A stretch of DNA of 64,000 nucleotides from Erythrobacter colymbi (GCF_002155685.1 NZ_MUYK01000005.1:62001-126000); one strand, 5' to 3'; shown: positions 53,590-61,519, counted from the first letter of the stretch. Notes: generated from the letters alone by a model not told the origin. Numbers and translations are program-made.

Positions 53590-54018
53590 ATGTCGTCACT
53601 ATCGTGGGAAATGGTGCGCCTCTTGGCGCTGGTGGTGGTTTTCGTTCCGGTGCTGGCGGTCAACCTGCGCAGCGGCAACCTGCCCAACTGGTGTGCGGCG
53701 GCGGTACTGGTGGCGGGGCTTGCCCTCGGCCTGACCCGCGACGGGCCGGCGGAGGCGCCCTGGCTGTTCTGGATCATCGGCACGGTGGTGTGGATCGGCA
53801 TCTTCACCTTCGTCGGCGGCGTGCCGGGCGGGGTGGTGAAGGTCGCGATCGCCTTCCTGCCATGGTTCCACGACGCCGGAGACTATCTCCTCTTCATCAC
53901 CATCGCGATGGGACTGGCCGCCGCAGGCGCGTTCCTGCTCCGTCGCGAGAGGATTCCGATCGCTCCCGGCATGATGATCGCCGGGCTGGGCATGTTCGCT
54001 TTCGCCGCTATCGGCTGA
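53590..54018 (+). CDS. Prepilin-peptidase-like (A24) membrane protein lacking catalytic Asp residues
   Basis: 142 residues from ATG 53590, with GGAGG 5 nt upstream. Four hydrophobic helices are seen. The layout resembles CpaA/type IV prepilin peptidases, but both catalytic aspartates seem replaced: the first motif reads AVNLRSGNLPNW where D would precede LR, and the second reads GGVPGGVVKVAIAF where GxGDxK is expected. It may be an inactive homologue or a family I do not recognise. No pilus genes are nearby. Confidence 0.6.
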   Translation: MSSLSWEMVRLLALVVVFVPVLAVNLRSGNLPNWCAAAVLVAGLALGLTRDGPAEAPWLFWIIGTVVWIGIFTFVGGVPGGVVKVAIAFLPWFHDAGDYLLFITIAMGLAAAGAFLLRRERIPIAPGMMIAGLGMFAFAAIG

Positions 54019-54081
54019 GGCGCGCACCCCCCCGCTTTTGGCGAGTTGTGCGAAGCATCCCCGTGCGGCATCCTCGCGCGC

Positions 54082-54480
54082 ATGATCGTTGAACGCCTCG
54101 ACCATGTGAACATCATCACCGACCGTCTCTCGGAGACCGCACGGTTCTATGCCGAGCTGCTCGATCTGGAGGAACGCGACGCGCCGCCGCCGCTGACGCC
54201 GGCGCAGGCGCGCTGGATGTATGACGCGCGCGGGCAGGCGATCCTGCACATCAACGCGGTCGATTGCCCCCGCGCCTTCGACCGCGCGGTGCAACCGGGC
54301 GCGGAGACGGGTGCGATCCACCACGTGGCGCTGCGCTGCGGACAGTTCGAGGAGGTCGTGGCGCGGCTCGATGCGCGCGGGGCGGATTACCGCGTGAACG
54401 ACCTCTCCAGCATCGGCCTCAGGCAGATCTTCACGGCCGATCCGAACAACGTGCTGCTGGAGCTGAATTTCTTCGCCTAG
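54082..54480 (+). CDS. VOC-superfamily protein
   Basis: 132 residues from ATG 54082 (MIVERLDHVNIITDRLSETARFYAELLDL). The second half GAIHHVALRCGQFEEVVARLDARG and final NNVLLELNFFA supply His and Glu metal ligands in the usual places. It belongs to the glyoxalase/dioxygenase superfamily; the substrate is unknown. A REP-like element follows. Confidence 0.82.
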   Translation: MIVERLDHVNIITDRLSETARFYAELLDLEERDAPPPLTPAQARWMYDARGQAILHINAVDCPRAFDRAVQPGAETGAIHHVALRCGQFEEVVARLDARGADYRVNDLSSIGLRQIFTADPNNVLLELNFFA

Positions 54481-54489
54481 CTCCTGGCC

Positions 54490-54593
54490 CGTCATGCTGA
54501 ACTTGGTTCAGCATCCATTTGACGGCCTGGCTGTGCGCCATCGAGGGCAGTGCCCGGCCGCCGGATGGACCCTGAAACAAGTTCAGGGTGACG
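54490..54593. repeat. REP-like inverted element, family A copy 2
   Basis: Two 29-nt arms, 54490-54518 (starting CGTCATGCTGAACTTGGTTC) and 54565-54593 (ending GTTCAGGGTGACG), flank a 46-nt spacer. The right arm is the exact reverse complement of the left arm of the element at 25143-25233, so this copy is inverted relative to that one. The other arms differ at about three positions. Confidence 0.85.
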
Positions 54594-54605
54594 ATGATGC
54601 GGAGA

Positions 54606-55064
54606 TCACCCCTCCCCGCGCACCAGCACCCGCCATGCCTCGGGCGCGCGTTCGTCCTCGAGCGGGTTCCACACCATCGCCATCCGCGCCCGCGCCTCGG
54701 CTTCCGGCACGCCTGCCGCGCAATCGAGCAGGTAGAAGAACGCCGTCACCCGGAAGTTCATGATGCAATGGACGTGGGTGGGGCCGGGTTGCGCTGCCAG
54801 CGCTTCGGCCAAGGCGGCGACATGGCCGGGCGTCGGCGCGTCGAAGGGTACGGGAATGTGGGTATAGGCAATACCCTCGGCCGCGAGCAGCGCGGCTTCC
54901 CCGGCCAGCGCCTCGGGGTGGCTGTCGAGCGCGAGGTTTACCACATGGCGCACGCCGATCGCGGCAAGGCGCGCCGGGTCATGCGGCTCGAGCTTGCCCG
55001 AAGTGGTGATCCCGTCGGGCCGCCGCTGCCAGTTGCGGATGTCGACGGGATCGCTGCCGGCCAT
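54606..55064 (-). CDS. Protein-tyrosine-phosphatase-like (DUF442-type) protein
   Basis: 152 residues. The probable active-site loop is THVHCIMNFRVTAFF, with a Cys and a downstream Arg in a C-x4-R spacing instead of the usual C-x5-R. The N-terminal region WQRRPDGITTSGKLEPHDPARLAAIGVRHVVNLALD matches the family seen in DUF442 proteins. It starts 2 nt before the PQQ-dehydrogenase stop on the same strand. Confidence 0.78.
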   Translation of the reverse strand: MAGSDPVDIRNWQRRPDGITTSGKLEPHDPARLAAIGVRHVVNLALDSHPEALAGEAALLAAEGIAYTHIPVPFDAPTPGHVAALAEALAAQPGPTHVHCIMNFRVTAFFYLLDCAAGVPEAEARARMAMVWNPLEDERAPEAWRVLVRGEG

Positions 55065-55066
55065 GA

Positions 55067-57238
55067 CTACCTGCGGGCGATCTTCTTGCCCGCCTCCAGC
55101 GCCTTGTCCTCGTTCGCGCGCTTGATGACATAGGCGCGGATCGCCTCGATCTCTTCCTTCGAGAGCGACCCGGCAAAGCTCGCCATCCCGCGGTCCTTCA
55201 GCGCCCCGTCATGCACCACGGTCTGCCAGGTGGCGGCGCTTTCGAGCGCGCCCGCGCGGCGCAGGTCGGGGAGCACGGTCGATCCGACCGCGCCCGGCGC
55301 GTGGCACACCGCGCAGTAGCGGCCATACTTGGCCTGCCCCACGGCGATGACCTCGGGCGAGGCGGTGCTCGGCGGCGGGTCGAGCGGCAGGTCGGCGAGC
55401 GGCGGCGGCGGTGGCAGCTTGGCGGTGCCGCCGAGCTTGAACACCAGGAGGCGGCTGATGTTGCGCACCGGCGCCTTGCGGTTGATGAGATCGCCGTCGA
55501 CCGAGAGGGCATAGGCCCCGCCCCAGCCCGCGAGCACGGCGACATATTGCTCGCCGTTGACGGTGTAGGTGATCGGCGGGGCGACCACGCCGGTCTGCGC
55601 GGCGAAGCTCCAGAGCTTCTTGCCGGTGCCTGCGTCATAGGCGTTGAACTCGCTCCCTGTGGTGCCCTGGAACACGAGCCCGCCGCCGGTCGCGAGCAGC
55701 CCGCCGTTCCACGGCCCGGGGTGCTCGACCGTCCAGCGCGCCTTCTGCGCCACCGGGTCCCACGCCACCAGCCGGCCCTTGAGCGTGCCCGCCGCCTGCT
55801 GGCGGAAGCCACCGTCGGGGGGCAGGTTGCCGGCGAAGTCGAAGCCGACATTGAACCCGCGCGCGGTGTCGGGCTTCCAGTTGGCGAGCGGGGCGTAGAG
55901 CATCCCCGCCTCGAAGGCCGGGATATAGACCAGCTTTTCCTTGGGGCTGAAGGCCATCGGGTGCCAGTTGTGCCCGCCCAGCGGCCCGGGCAGCACCATC
56001 GCGGGCTTGCCGGTGCGGTCGACGCGGGTCTCGGGGTTCTCGATCGGGCGGCCGGTCTTGGGGTCGATCCCGGTCGCCCAGTTGAGCCCGACATAGGGCT
56101 TGGCGCTGATGAACTTCCCCGTCTCGCGGTCGATGACGTAGAAGAAGCCGTTCTTGGGCGCCTGCATCAGCACCTTTCGCAGCTTGCCGTCGATTTCCAT
56201 GTCGGCGAGCATGATGTGCTGGGTGGCGGTGAAGTCCCACGTCTCGCCCGGCGTGGTCTGGTAGTGCCAGACATATTCCCCGGTCTTGGGCCGGATCGCG
56301 ACGATGCTGGAGAGGTAGAGGTTGTCCCCCTCTCCGCCGCTGCCGTCCTTGGCCGGCGAGCGGTAGGCGCGGTTCCAGGGCGAGCCGTTGCCGACGCCGA
56401 TATAGAGCAGGTCGAGCTCCGGGTCGTAGGCCATCGAATCCCACACCGTGCCCCCGCCGCCGATCGCGTCGTTGGCGCCGAGAACGTCCATGTTCCACGT
56501 TTCCGCGGCCTTCTGGAGATAGGCCGGGGCATCATCGCCCTGCTTGCCCTCGGGGACGGTGTAGAACTTCCACAGCTGCGCGCCGTCGTTCGCGTCATAG
56601 GCGGCGACGAAGCCGCGCACCCCGAACTCCGCCCCGCCATTGCCGATGATCACCTTGCCATCGATCACGCGCGGCGCGCCGGTGATGGTGTAGCTCTTGG
56701 ACTGATCGACCGTGACCTTCTCCCACAGCACCCCGCCGGTGTTGCGGTCGAGCGCGATCAGGCGGCCATCGAGCGTGCCGAAGAACAGCTTGTCGCCATA
56801 GGCAGCGAGCCCGCGGTTCACCACGTCGCAGCAGGCCTTGACCGCGGTCTCGCCCGGAACCTTGGGGTCATATTCCCAGAGCGGCTTGCCGGTGGTGGCG
56901 TCAAAGGCCTTCACCTTGCTCCACGCGGTGGTGAGGTAGAGCTTGCCGTCGATCACCAGCGGCGTCGCCTCCTGCCCGCGGCCGGTGTCCATGTCGGCAT
57001 ACCAGGCAAGGCCGAGCTGGCCGACATTCTCGCGGTTCACGCCCTCGAGCGGGGAATAGCGCTGTTCGGAATAGGTGCGCCCGTGGCTGATCCAGTTGGC
57101 CGTGTCGCCATCGGCCCCGACCAGCATCGCGGTAGTGACGCCCTCACCCTCGCCGCCGCCGAAGATCTGGCTGCAATTCGCCAGCATCCCGGCTGAAAGC
57201 AATACCGCCGCCCCCGCGGCCCAGCGCCTGAAGTCCAT
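55067..57238 (-). CDS. PQQ-dependent quinohaemoprotein alcohol dehydrogenase
   Basis: 723 residues. The N terminus has a signal sequence with a lipobox-like MLANC. The eight-bladed propeller shows repeated W motifs, the adjacent-Cys disulfide ACCDVVNRG that sits over PQQ, GGGGTVWDSMAYDPELDLLYIGVGN and HNWHPMAFSPKEKLVYIP. A C-terminal cytochrome c domain has YCAVCH (haem site, CxxCH). It is a type II enzyme that oxidises alcohols or aldehydes in the periplasm. No PQQ-synthesis genes are in the window. It is divergent from the hydrolase gene. Confidence 0.93.
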   Translation of the reverse strand: MDFRRWAAGAAVLLSAGMLANCSQIFGGGEGEGVTTAMLVGADGDTANWISHGRTYSEQRYSPLEGVNRENVGQLGLAWYADMDTGRGQEATPLVIDGKLYLTTAWSKVKAFDATTGKPLWEYDPKVPGETAVKACCDVVNRGLAAYGDKLFFGTLDGRLIALDRNTGGVLWEKVTVDQSKSYTITGAPRVIDGKVIIGNGGAEFGVRGFVAAYDANDGAQLWKFYTVPEGKQGDDAPAYLQKAAETWNMDVLGANDAIGGGGTVWDSMAYDPELDLLYIGVGNGSPWNRAYRSPAKDGSGGEGDNLYLSSIVAIRPKTGEYVWHYQTTPGETWDFTATQHIMLADMEIDGKLRKVLMQAPKNGFFYVIDRETGKFISAKPYVGLNWATGIDPKTGRPIENPETRVDRTGKPAMVLPGPLGGHNWHPMAFSPKEKLVYIPAFEAGMLYAPLANWKPDTARGFNVGFDFAGNLPPDGGFRQQAAGTLKGRLVAWDPVAQKARWTVEHPGPWNGGLLATGGGLVFQGTTGSEFNAYDAGTGKKLWSFAAQTGVVAPPITYTVNGEQYVAVLAGWGGAYALSVDGDLINRKAPVRNISRLLVFKLGGTAKLPPPPPLADLPLDPPPSTASPEVIAVGQAKYGRYCAVCHAPGAVGSTVLPDLRRAGALESAATWQTVVHDGALKDRGMASFAGSLSKEEIEAIRAYVIKRANEDKALEAGKKIARR

Positions 57239-57379
57239 CGATCCCTCTCTCCCCGCCCTGTGGGCCGTGTCTGTTTTGCGGTATGTTGCCGCGCCGTGGG
57301 CGGCTTGTCCATTCCCGCTTGTCGGAATGCCCCCGCCGCGTCAGAACGGCGCGCGGGTGGGTGCAAGGAGACATGACCG

Positions 57380-58255
57380 ATGTGCGATGAAAGCAAGCTC
57401 GAGGAATGGGCGAAGGCCGCGATCAGCCGCCGCCAGTTCGGCGCGCTCACCGGGGCCGCGGCGCTCGCCGCCTGCGCCAGCGGAGAGAGCAACGCCACCA
57501 CTCCGCTCCCCGGCCTCAAGGAACAGGCCGTCAGCTTCCCCACCGCCGACGGCACGCTTGACGGGTTCCTCGTCCAGCCGGCCAAGGGCGATCACCCCGC
57601 CGTGATCCTGTGGCCCGACATCGCAGGCCTGCGCGAAGCCAAGCGCAACATCGCCCGCAACCTCGCCGCCGAGGGCCACGCGGTGCTGATCGTGAACCCC
57701 TATTACCGCGACGTCGCGGGCGAGCAGTTCGCCGACTTCGCTGCCTTCATCGCGGGTGGCGGCTTCCAGAAGGTCGGCCCGTGGCGCGGCAAGCTCAATG
57801 CCGAGGCGATCACGCGCGATGCGACGTCCATCGTCGCGTGGCTCGACCGGCAGGACGGCGTCGACACCGCGCGCGGCATCGGCACGCAGGGCTATTGCAT
57901 GGGCGGGCCCTTCACCGTGTGGACCGCCGCCGCCGTCCCCGCCCGCGTCCGCGCCGCGGCGAGCTTCCACGGCGGGGGCCTCGTGCGGCCCGACAACCCG
58001 ATGAGCCCGCACATGCTGCTCGGCAAGACGCAGGCGAGCTTCCTCATCGCCATCGCCAAGAACGACGACGCGCAGGCCCCGGCCGACAAGACCGTGCTGC
58101 GCGACGCCGCCGAGGAGGCCAAGCGCCCCGCCAAGGTCGATGTCTACGCCGGCGACCACGGCTGGATGGTGCCCGACAGCCCCGCCTACAACGCCCCCGC
58201 CGCAGCGCAGGGCGAGGCCGACCTGCTGGCGCTCTACAAGACCGCGCTGGCGTAG
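57380..58255 (+). CDS. Dienelactone-hydrolase-family protein with twin-arginine-type signal
   Basis: 291 residues. The N terminus SRRQFGALTGAAALAACAS looks like a Tat signal with a lipobox. The hydrolase core has the nucleophile Cys in GTQGYCMGGPF, then an Asp near KNDDAQAP and the His in VYAGDHGWMVP, the Cys-Asp-His triad of dienelactone hydrolases. Export through Tat is expected. It is divergent from the PQQ dehydrogenase, which may supply related substrates. Confidence 0.87.
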   Translation: MCDESKLEEWAKAAISRRQFGALTGAAALAACASGESNATTPLPGLKEQAVSFPTADGTLDGFLVQPAKGDHPAVILWPDIAGLREAKRNIARNLAAEGHAVLIVNPYYRDVAGEQFADFAAFIAGGGFQKVGPWRGKLNAEAITRDATSIVAWLDRQDGVDTARGIGTQGYCMGGPFTVWTAAAVPARVRAAASFHGGGLVRPDNPMSPHMLLGKTQASFLIAIAKNDDAQAPADKTVLRDAAEEAKRPAKVDVYAGDHGWMVPDSPAYNAPAAAQGEADLLALYKTALA

Positions 58256-58281
58256 AACCTCCGTCGGATCATCACACTCCC

Positions 58282-58379
58282 CCGTCTCCCCGGACTTGAT
58301 CCGGGGCCCCGCTGCCTTTGGGCGCCACCATTGCTTGTGAGGAAAGAAGCGGGATCCCGGGTCGAGCCCGGGAAGACGG
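58282..58379. repeat. REP-like inverted element, family C
   Basis: The left arm 58282-58313 (starting CCGTCTCCCCGGACTTGATC) and right arm 58348-58379 (starting AGCGGGATCCCGGGTCGAGC) are imperfect reverse complements over 32 nt. Each arm also contains its own short stem (CCGG/CCGG and CCCGGG). It sits in the 221-nt gap after the dienelactone-hydrolase-like gene. Confidence 0.8.
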
Positions 58380-58476
58380 AGGTGAGAGGGCTTTCTGCTT
58401 CGCCTGTGAGTTCAGACTTAACGCAAAATCAATTCGCGCCAACTAGTTGCATGCCAGACAAGCACGGAGCCACGGC

Positions 58477-58872
58477 GTGAATTTCAAGCGTAGCCATCTC
58501 GCAATCGGAGCCGCAGCCTTGCTTGCGCTCGGAACCTATATTTCTGCCAATAATGATCCGTGGGGCTCCAAGCAGAAGCAGGTTGAAGAGGCTGTCGCCG
58601 CTCAACTGAAAGACCCCGGCAGTGCACAATTCCGGAATTGGCGGACCGGCACCAATGTGACGTGTGGCGAGGTGAACGGTCGCAATTCGTTCGGCGCGTA
58701 TTCCGGGTTCACGGAGTTCGTCTACAAGGACGGACAGGTTCACCTGAAGCCGGATTCCGCAATGGCCAACGCCTTCCTTGAAGGCAAGGCACCGCCCGAT
58801 CTGGAAGCTGCTACGGCGCAAATGGAAGCGCTGACCGCTTGGCTCAAGCTAGCACAGGAATGCTACGCCTAG
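58477..58872 (+). CDS. Hypothetical membrane-anchored protein
   Basis: 131 residues from GTG 58477 with GGAG 8 nt upstream; TTG 58447 is an in-frame alternative. The start MNFKRSHLAIGAAALLALGTYIS is a membrane anchor. The soluble part has QVEEAVAAQLKDPGSAQFRNWRTGTNVTCGEVNGRNSFGAYSGFTEFVY, a pattern seen in several uncharacterised proteins. Two Cys could pair. The function is unknown. Confidence 0.7.
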   Translation: MNFKRSHLAIGAAALLALGTYISANNDPWGSKQKQVEEAVAAQLKDPGSAQFRNWRTGTNVTCGEVNGRNSFGAYSGFTEFVYKDGQVHLKPDSAMANAFLEGKAPPDLEAATAQMEALTAWLKLAQECYA

Positions 58873-58922
58873 GCAAACTCCGCGAGCCAGCCTCGGCTGC
58901 TTCTGGCCGAACCGCGGCTAGC

Positions 58923-59837
58923 TCACTCGATCTCGCGCGCGATCCGGATGCCCATGTTGACCTCGCGCCCGATGGTTGCCTGGCGCGAGGCCGAGCGCGC
59001 CTGATTCGCGCCGCCGGTGAAGGAGCCGCCGCGGAACACGTGGCCCTCCCCGCCCCGGTCGCAGTCCGTCACCCACGGCGAGCCGTCCGCCGGGATGCCG
59101 TCGAGATAGACGTGGAAGCAGTCCTGCACCCATTCGCGCACATTGCCGTGCATGTCGTAGAGGCCGAAGGCGTTGGGGGCCGAATAGCCGACCGGTTCGG
59201 TGTTGCGGCCGTTGCAGCCGCCCATCAGGCTCGTGCTGGCGGGGTTGCTGAAGTTGGCTGTGTTGGGCTTGCCCGGCTCGCAGACCGGATCGGCCTCACC
59301 CCAGGGGAAGCGGCCGGTCGATCCGGCACGCGCGGCATATTCCCACTCGGCCTCGCTCAATAGCCGGTAGCGCTTGCCCGTCTCGGCGCTGAGCCAGGCG
59401 ACGTAGGCGGCGGCATCGTCCCACGCGACATTGATGACCGGACGCCGTCCGCGCCCGTAGCCCGCATCGCCCGGCCAGCCGGCATCGCGCCGCTCGCCAT
59501 AGGCCTTGCGCGCATTGTCCTCGCATCCCCCGGCGGCGACACATTGCTCCCACTCGTCCCAGGTGAGCTCGTAGCGCGCGACGGCAAAGGGCTTCGCTAT
59601 GGTGATCGCGGCCTGCGGGCCTTCGGTGAAATCATGGCCCTTCTCGTCCTCGGGCGAGCCCATGACGAAGGTCCCTGCGGGCAGGACGACCATCTCCGGC
59701 CCCGCCGAGCCGTCGCGCAGGGTATCGCGCAAGACCGCGCCGGGCGCGAGGGCACCCTGCTGCGCCAGCGCCGGGGTGGCGAGAGCGGCGGCAATGCAGG
59801 CGAGCGCCGCGGCTTGCCGGAAGGTTCTGCGCATCAT
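58923..59837 (-). CDS. SUMF1/FGE-like domain protein lacking active-site cysteines
   Basis: 304 residues from ATG 59837 (GGAGG 8 nt upstream). Signal peptide, then MVVLPAGTFVMGSPEDEKGHDFTEGP, RYELTWDEWEQC, RPVINVAWDDAAAYVAWLSAETGKRYRLLSEAEWEYAARAGSTGRFPWG and YDMHGNVREWVQDCFHVY, all typical of the formylglycine-generating enzyme family. The last block reads HVFRGGSFTGGANQARSASR, without the two Cys that give true FGE its activity. It therefore probably has another role, for example an iron-dependent or structural periplasmic protein. Confidence 0.85.
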   Translation of the reverse strand: MMRRTFRQAAALACIAAALATPALAQQGALAPGAVLRDTLRDGSAGPEMVVLPAGTFVMGSPEDEKGHDFTEGPQAAITIAKPFAVARYELTWDEWEQCVAAGGCEDNARKAYGERRDAGWPGDAGYGRGRRPVINVAWDDAAAYVAWLSAETGKRYRLLSEAEWEYAARAGSTGRFPWGEADPVCEPGKPNTANFSNPASTSLMGGCNGRNTEPVGYSAPNAFGLYDMHGNVREWVQDCFHVYLDGIPADGSPWVTDCDRGGEGHVFRGGSFTGGANQARSASRQATIGREVNMGIRIAREIE

Positions 59838-59872
59838 GGCCTCGTCCTCCCCGTCCGCCGCAGCCCCGCCGC

Positions 59873-60841
59873 CTACGCCTTGTGCAGCTTCGCGCGCTCG
59901 TTCGCCGCGCCGAAGCGGCCGTGCTTGCGGTAGCGCAGCATCCACTTGTCGAGGAACAGGCCGAGCGGCTTGGCCTCGATGCCGAGGTCGGCGAGACCGA
60001 GCGCACCGGGCGCCACCGTGCTGCCCGGCTTCAGCAGCGTCCACTGGTCGCGGCTCATCGGGGTCAGCGGCATGGCTGCAAAGGCGGCGCTGATCCCGTC
60101 GGGCACGGCGAGGAAGGTGCGCTTGCGTCCTTGCGCTGCGGCGATGCGCTCGTGGATTTCCATCATGGAGAGCTGCTCCGGCCCGCCCAGCTCGAAGGTC
60201 TTGCCGCCGTGCGCCTGCGGATGCTCGAGCGCGACCGCGACGGCCTCGGCGACATCGTCGGCATAGACCAGTTGCAGCTTCGCCTCGGGGCCGAACACCG
60301 GGAGCACCGGCAGCAGCTCGATCATCCCGGCGAACAGGTTGATGAAGTTGTCGTCCTTGCCGAACACGATGGATGGGCGAAGGATCGTCGCCTTGGGGAA
60401 GGCGGCCAGCACGGCGGCCTCGCCCTGCGCCTTGCCGCGCGCATAGGCGGTGGGCGAGGAGGCGTCCGCGCCGATCGCGCTGACATGGACGAGGCTGGCC
60501 ACGCCGCGCTCGGCCGCGAGGCGCGCGATGGTGCCGGGGGCCTCGCCCATCAGCTTGCCGAGATCGCCGGTGAAGGCGCCGACGAGGTTGACGACATGGC
60601 TCGCGCCCTCGAGCGCGGCGGCGACGTGGGCTTCGTTGGTGATGTCGCAGGGGGTGAGCTGGAGCTGGCCGAGGTTGGCAAGCGGCTTGAGGCTCTGCGC
60701 CTTGCCCGGCGCGCGGCTGGCAAGGCGGATGCGCGCGCCTCGGCTCAGCAGGGCCTGCGCGACGTAATTGCCGATATAGCCGGTGCCGCCGAAGATCGTG
60801 ACCAGCTGGCCGGCAAGCGGGGAGGAGGTGGGGGACGGCAT
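59873..60841 (-). CDS. NDUFA9-like NAD(P)-binding epimerase-family protein
   Basis: 322 residues from ATG 60841; the frame is open further upstream but that part is a GC-rich non-coding block. LVTIFGGTGYIGNYVAQALLSRGARIRLASR is the Rossmann motif, and AHVAAALEGASHVVNLVGAFTGDL and ILRPSIVFGKDDNFINLFAGMIELLPVLP match the complex I NDUFA9-like family. Bacterial members may assist respiratory complexes or lipid metabolism. Confidence 0.88.
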   Translation of the reverse strand: MPSPTSSPLAGQLVTIFGGTGYIGNYVAQALLSRGARIRLASRAPGKAQSLKPLANLGQLQLTPCDITNEAHVAAALEGASHVVNLVGAFTGDLGKLMGEAPGTIARLAAERGVASLVHVSAIGADASSPTAYARGKAQGEAAVLAAFPKATILRPSIVFGKDDNFINLFAGMIELLPVLPVFGPEAKLQLVYADDVAEAVAVALEHPQAHGGKTFELGGPEQLSMMEIHERIAAAQGRKRTFLAVPDGISAAFAAMPLTPMSRDQWTLLKPGSTVAPGALGLADLGIEAKPLGLFLDKWMLRYRKHGRFGAANERAKLHKA

Positions 60842-60940
60842 GAGGGTCTGTGCTCGCTCGTGATGGCTGCGTGTTGCTGCGCAGCGCTTTGCGACAAGCG
60901 CGGGCCGGAGGCAAGGGGTGTGGGGGCGCGTCGTGGCGGT

Positions 60941-60963
60941 GGGGGGATAACGGGAGGGGCGGG
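60941..60963 (+). other. G-quadruplex-forming motif
   Basis: The pattern G6-ATAAC-G3-A-G4-C-G3 gives four runs of at least three G with loops of 1-5 nt. It lies 100-122 nt upstream of the minus-strand NDUFA9-like gene, on the strand opposite to that gene. Another G5 run follows at 60970-60974. Confidence 0.5.
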
Positions 60964-61038
60964 TGTTGCGGGGGTTTGAGGGCGCGCGGCGGGGTGATCG
61001 GGCAGCGGGGCGAATCTCCGGCCTCTCGCCAGCCCCGC

Positions 61039-61108
61039 CCAGACCACCTCCAGCGCGGCCCAGACGAGTGCCAGACCCCTGCCAGAGCCCTCCAGACCCC
61101 CGCCAGAC
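61039..61108. repeat. Six CCAGAC/G repeats, mostly at helical spacing
   Basis: CCAGAC or CCAGAG occurs at 61039, 61060, 61071, 61082, 61092 and 61103, that is at intervals of 21, 11, 11, 10 and 11 nt. The spacing is close to one or two helical turns, so all copies would face the same side of the DNA. They end 26 nt before the parS-like site. Confidence 0.6.
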
Positions 61109-61134
61109 CCTCCCCAGCGCGGGGAAAACGGCAC

Positions 61135-61150
61135 TGTTCCACGTGAAACA
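61135..61150. promoter_or_regulatory. parS-like ParB-binding site
   Basis: TGTTCCACGTGAAACA matches the 16-nt parS consensus TGTTTCACGTGAAACA at 15 of 16 positions. Such sites load the ParB clamp and cluster near oriC in most bacteria. parAB are not in the window. A half-site (TGTTTCACG) occurs near 61422. Confidence 0.55.
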
Positions 61151-61180
61151 CGCCGATCGCGACAATCGGCGAGGTTTGCA

Positions 61181-61209
61181 TTGACAGCACCCCCCGCCCC
61201 CCGCTAGAG
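61181..61209 (+). promoter_or_regulatory. Sigma70-type promoter of tRNA-Leu
   Basis: TTGACA (61181-61186) and a CTAGAG-type -10 (61204-61209) are 17 nt apart; the tRNA begins about 46 nt further on. The -35 is a consensus match and the -10 is moderate. Confidence 0.55.
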
Positions 61210-61255
61210 GCGCGCCCCTACCCAGCCTCCGGCGACGACGACCGGAAGCATCCGT

Positions 61256-61342
61256 GCCCAGATGGCGGAATTGGTAGACGCACCGTCTTCAGGTGGCGGC
61301 GCTCGCAAGGGCGTGGAGGTTCGAGTCCTCTTCTGGGCACCA
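61256..61342 (+). tRNA. tRNA-Leu (anticodon CAG)
   Basis: 87 nt starting GCCCAGA and ending TCTGGGCACCA. The acceptor stem pairs (GCCCAGA with TCTGGGC), the D-loop is of GGAATTGGTAGACGC type, and the anticodon arm is CCGTC-TTCAGGT-GGCGG with CAG at its centre. A long variable arm (as in Leu tRNAs) and a GTTCGAGTCC T-loop follow. CCA is encoded. An integrase gene follows 177 nt downstream, so the 3' end is the probable attachment site. Confidence 0.95.
61320..61342 (+). other. Probable attL at the tRNA-Leu 3' end
   Basis: Integrases of the P4 type usually insert into the 3' part of tRNA genes and restore it on integration. The last 23 nt of tRNA-Leu, TTCGAGTCCTC onward to CCA, are the likely core of one attachment site. 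The partner repeat should lie to the right of the window end, so its exact limits cannot be seen. Confidence 0.4.
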
Positions 61343-61374
61343 AAACTCCTGCGGGAGTGGCATCAAGAACCTTG

Positions 61375-61401
61375 AAAAAACCGCAGAATTCTGCCATTTT
61401 T
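61375..61401. terminator. Palindromic terminator-like element after tRNA-Leu
   Basis: A6 is followed by GCAGAATTCTGC and then CATTTTT, an imperfect 26-nt palindrome flanked by A and T runs. It could act in both directions. It lies 33 nt after the tRNA and before the integrase gene. Confidence 0.5.
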
Positions 61402-61519
61402 GGCGGGATTTTGATGCCGCGTGTTTCACGCTGTTTCAGGCCGTGCCCCCACAATCAGGGGCATGGAGCGGGGCATATGCCCCCTCATGCCCCTTTCTGG
61501 CGAAAGGTCATGCCCCCAA

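Larger units (their letters stand above)
60842..61255. other. 414-nt non-coding block before tRNA-Leu
   Basis: No convincing gene was found here. The block contains a G-rich stretch, six CCAGAC/G repeats, a parS-like site, a hairpin CGCCGAT/ATCGGCG at 61151-61171 and a promoter for the tRNA gene, each listed separately. A minus-strand frame stays open through most of it but has Gly/Arg/Trp-rich low-complexity composition and no plausible start, so I regard it as non-coding. Confidence 0.7.

Noticed and set aside
59838..61190. Extension of the SUMF1-like frame far upstream to give a 755-residue fusion
   Set aside because: The start at 59837 has a good ribosome site and a signal peptide. The extension overlaps the NDUFA9-like gene out of frame and is low complexity.
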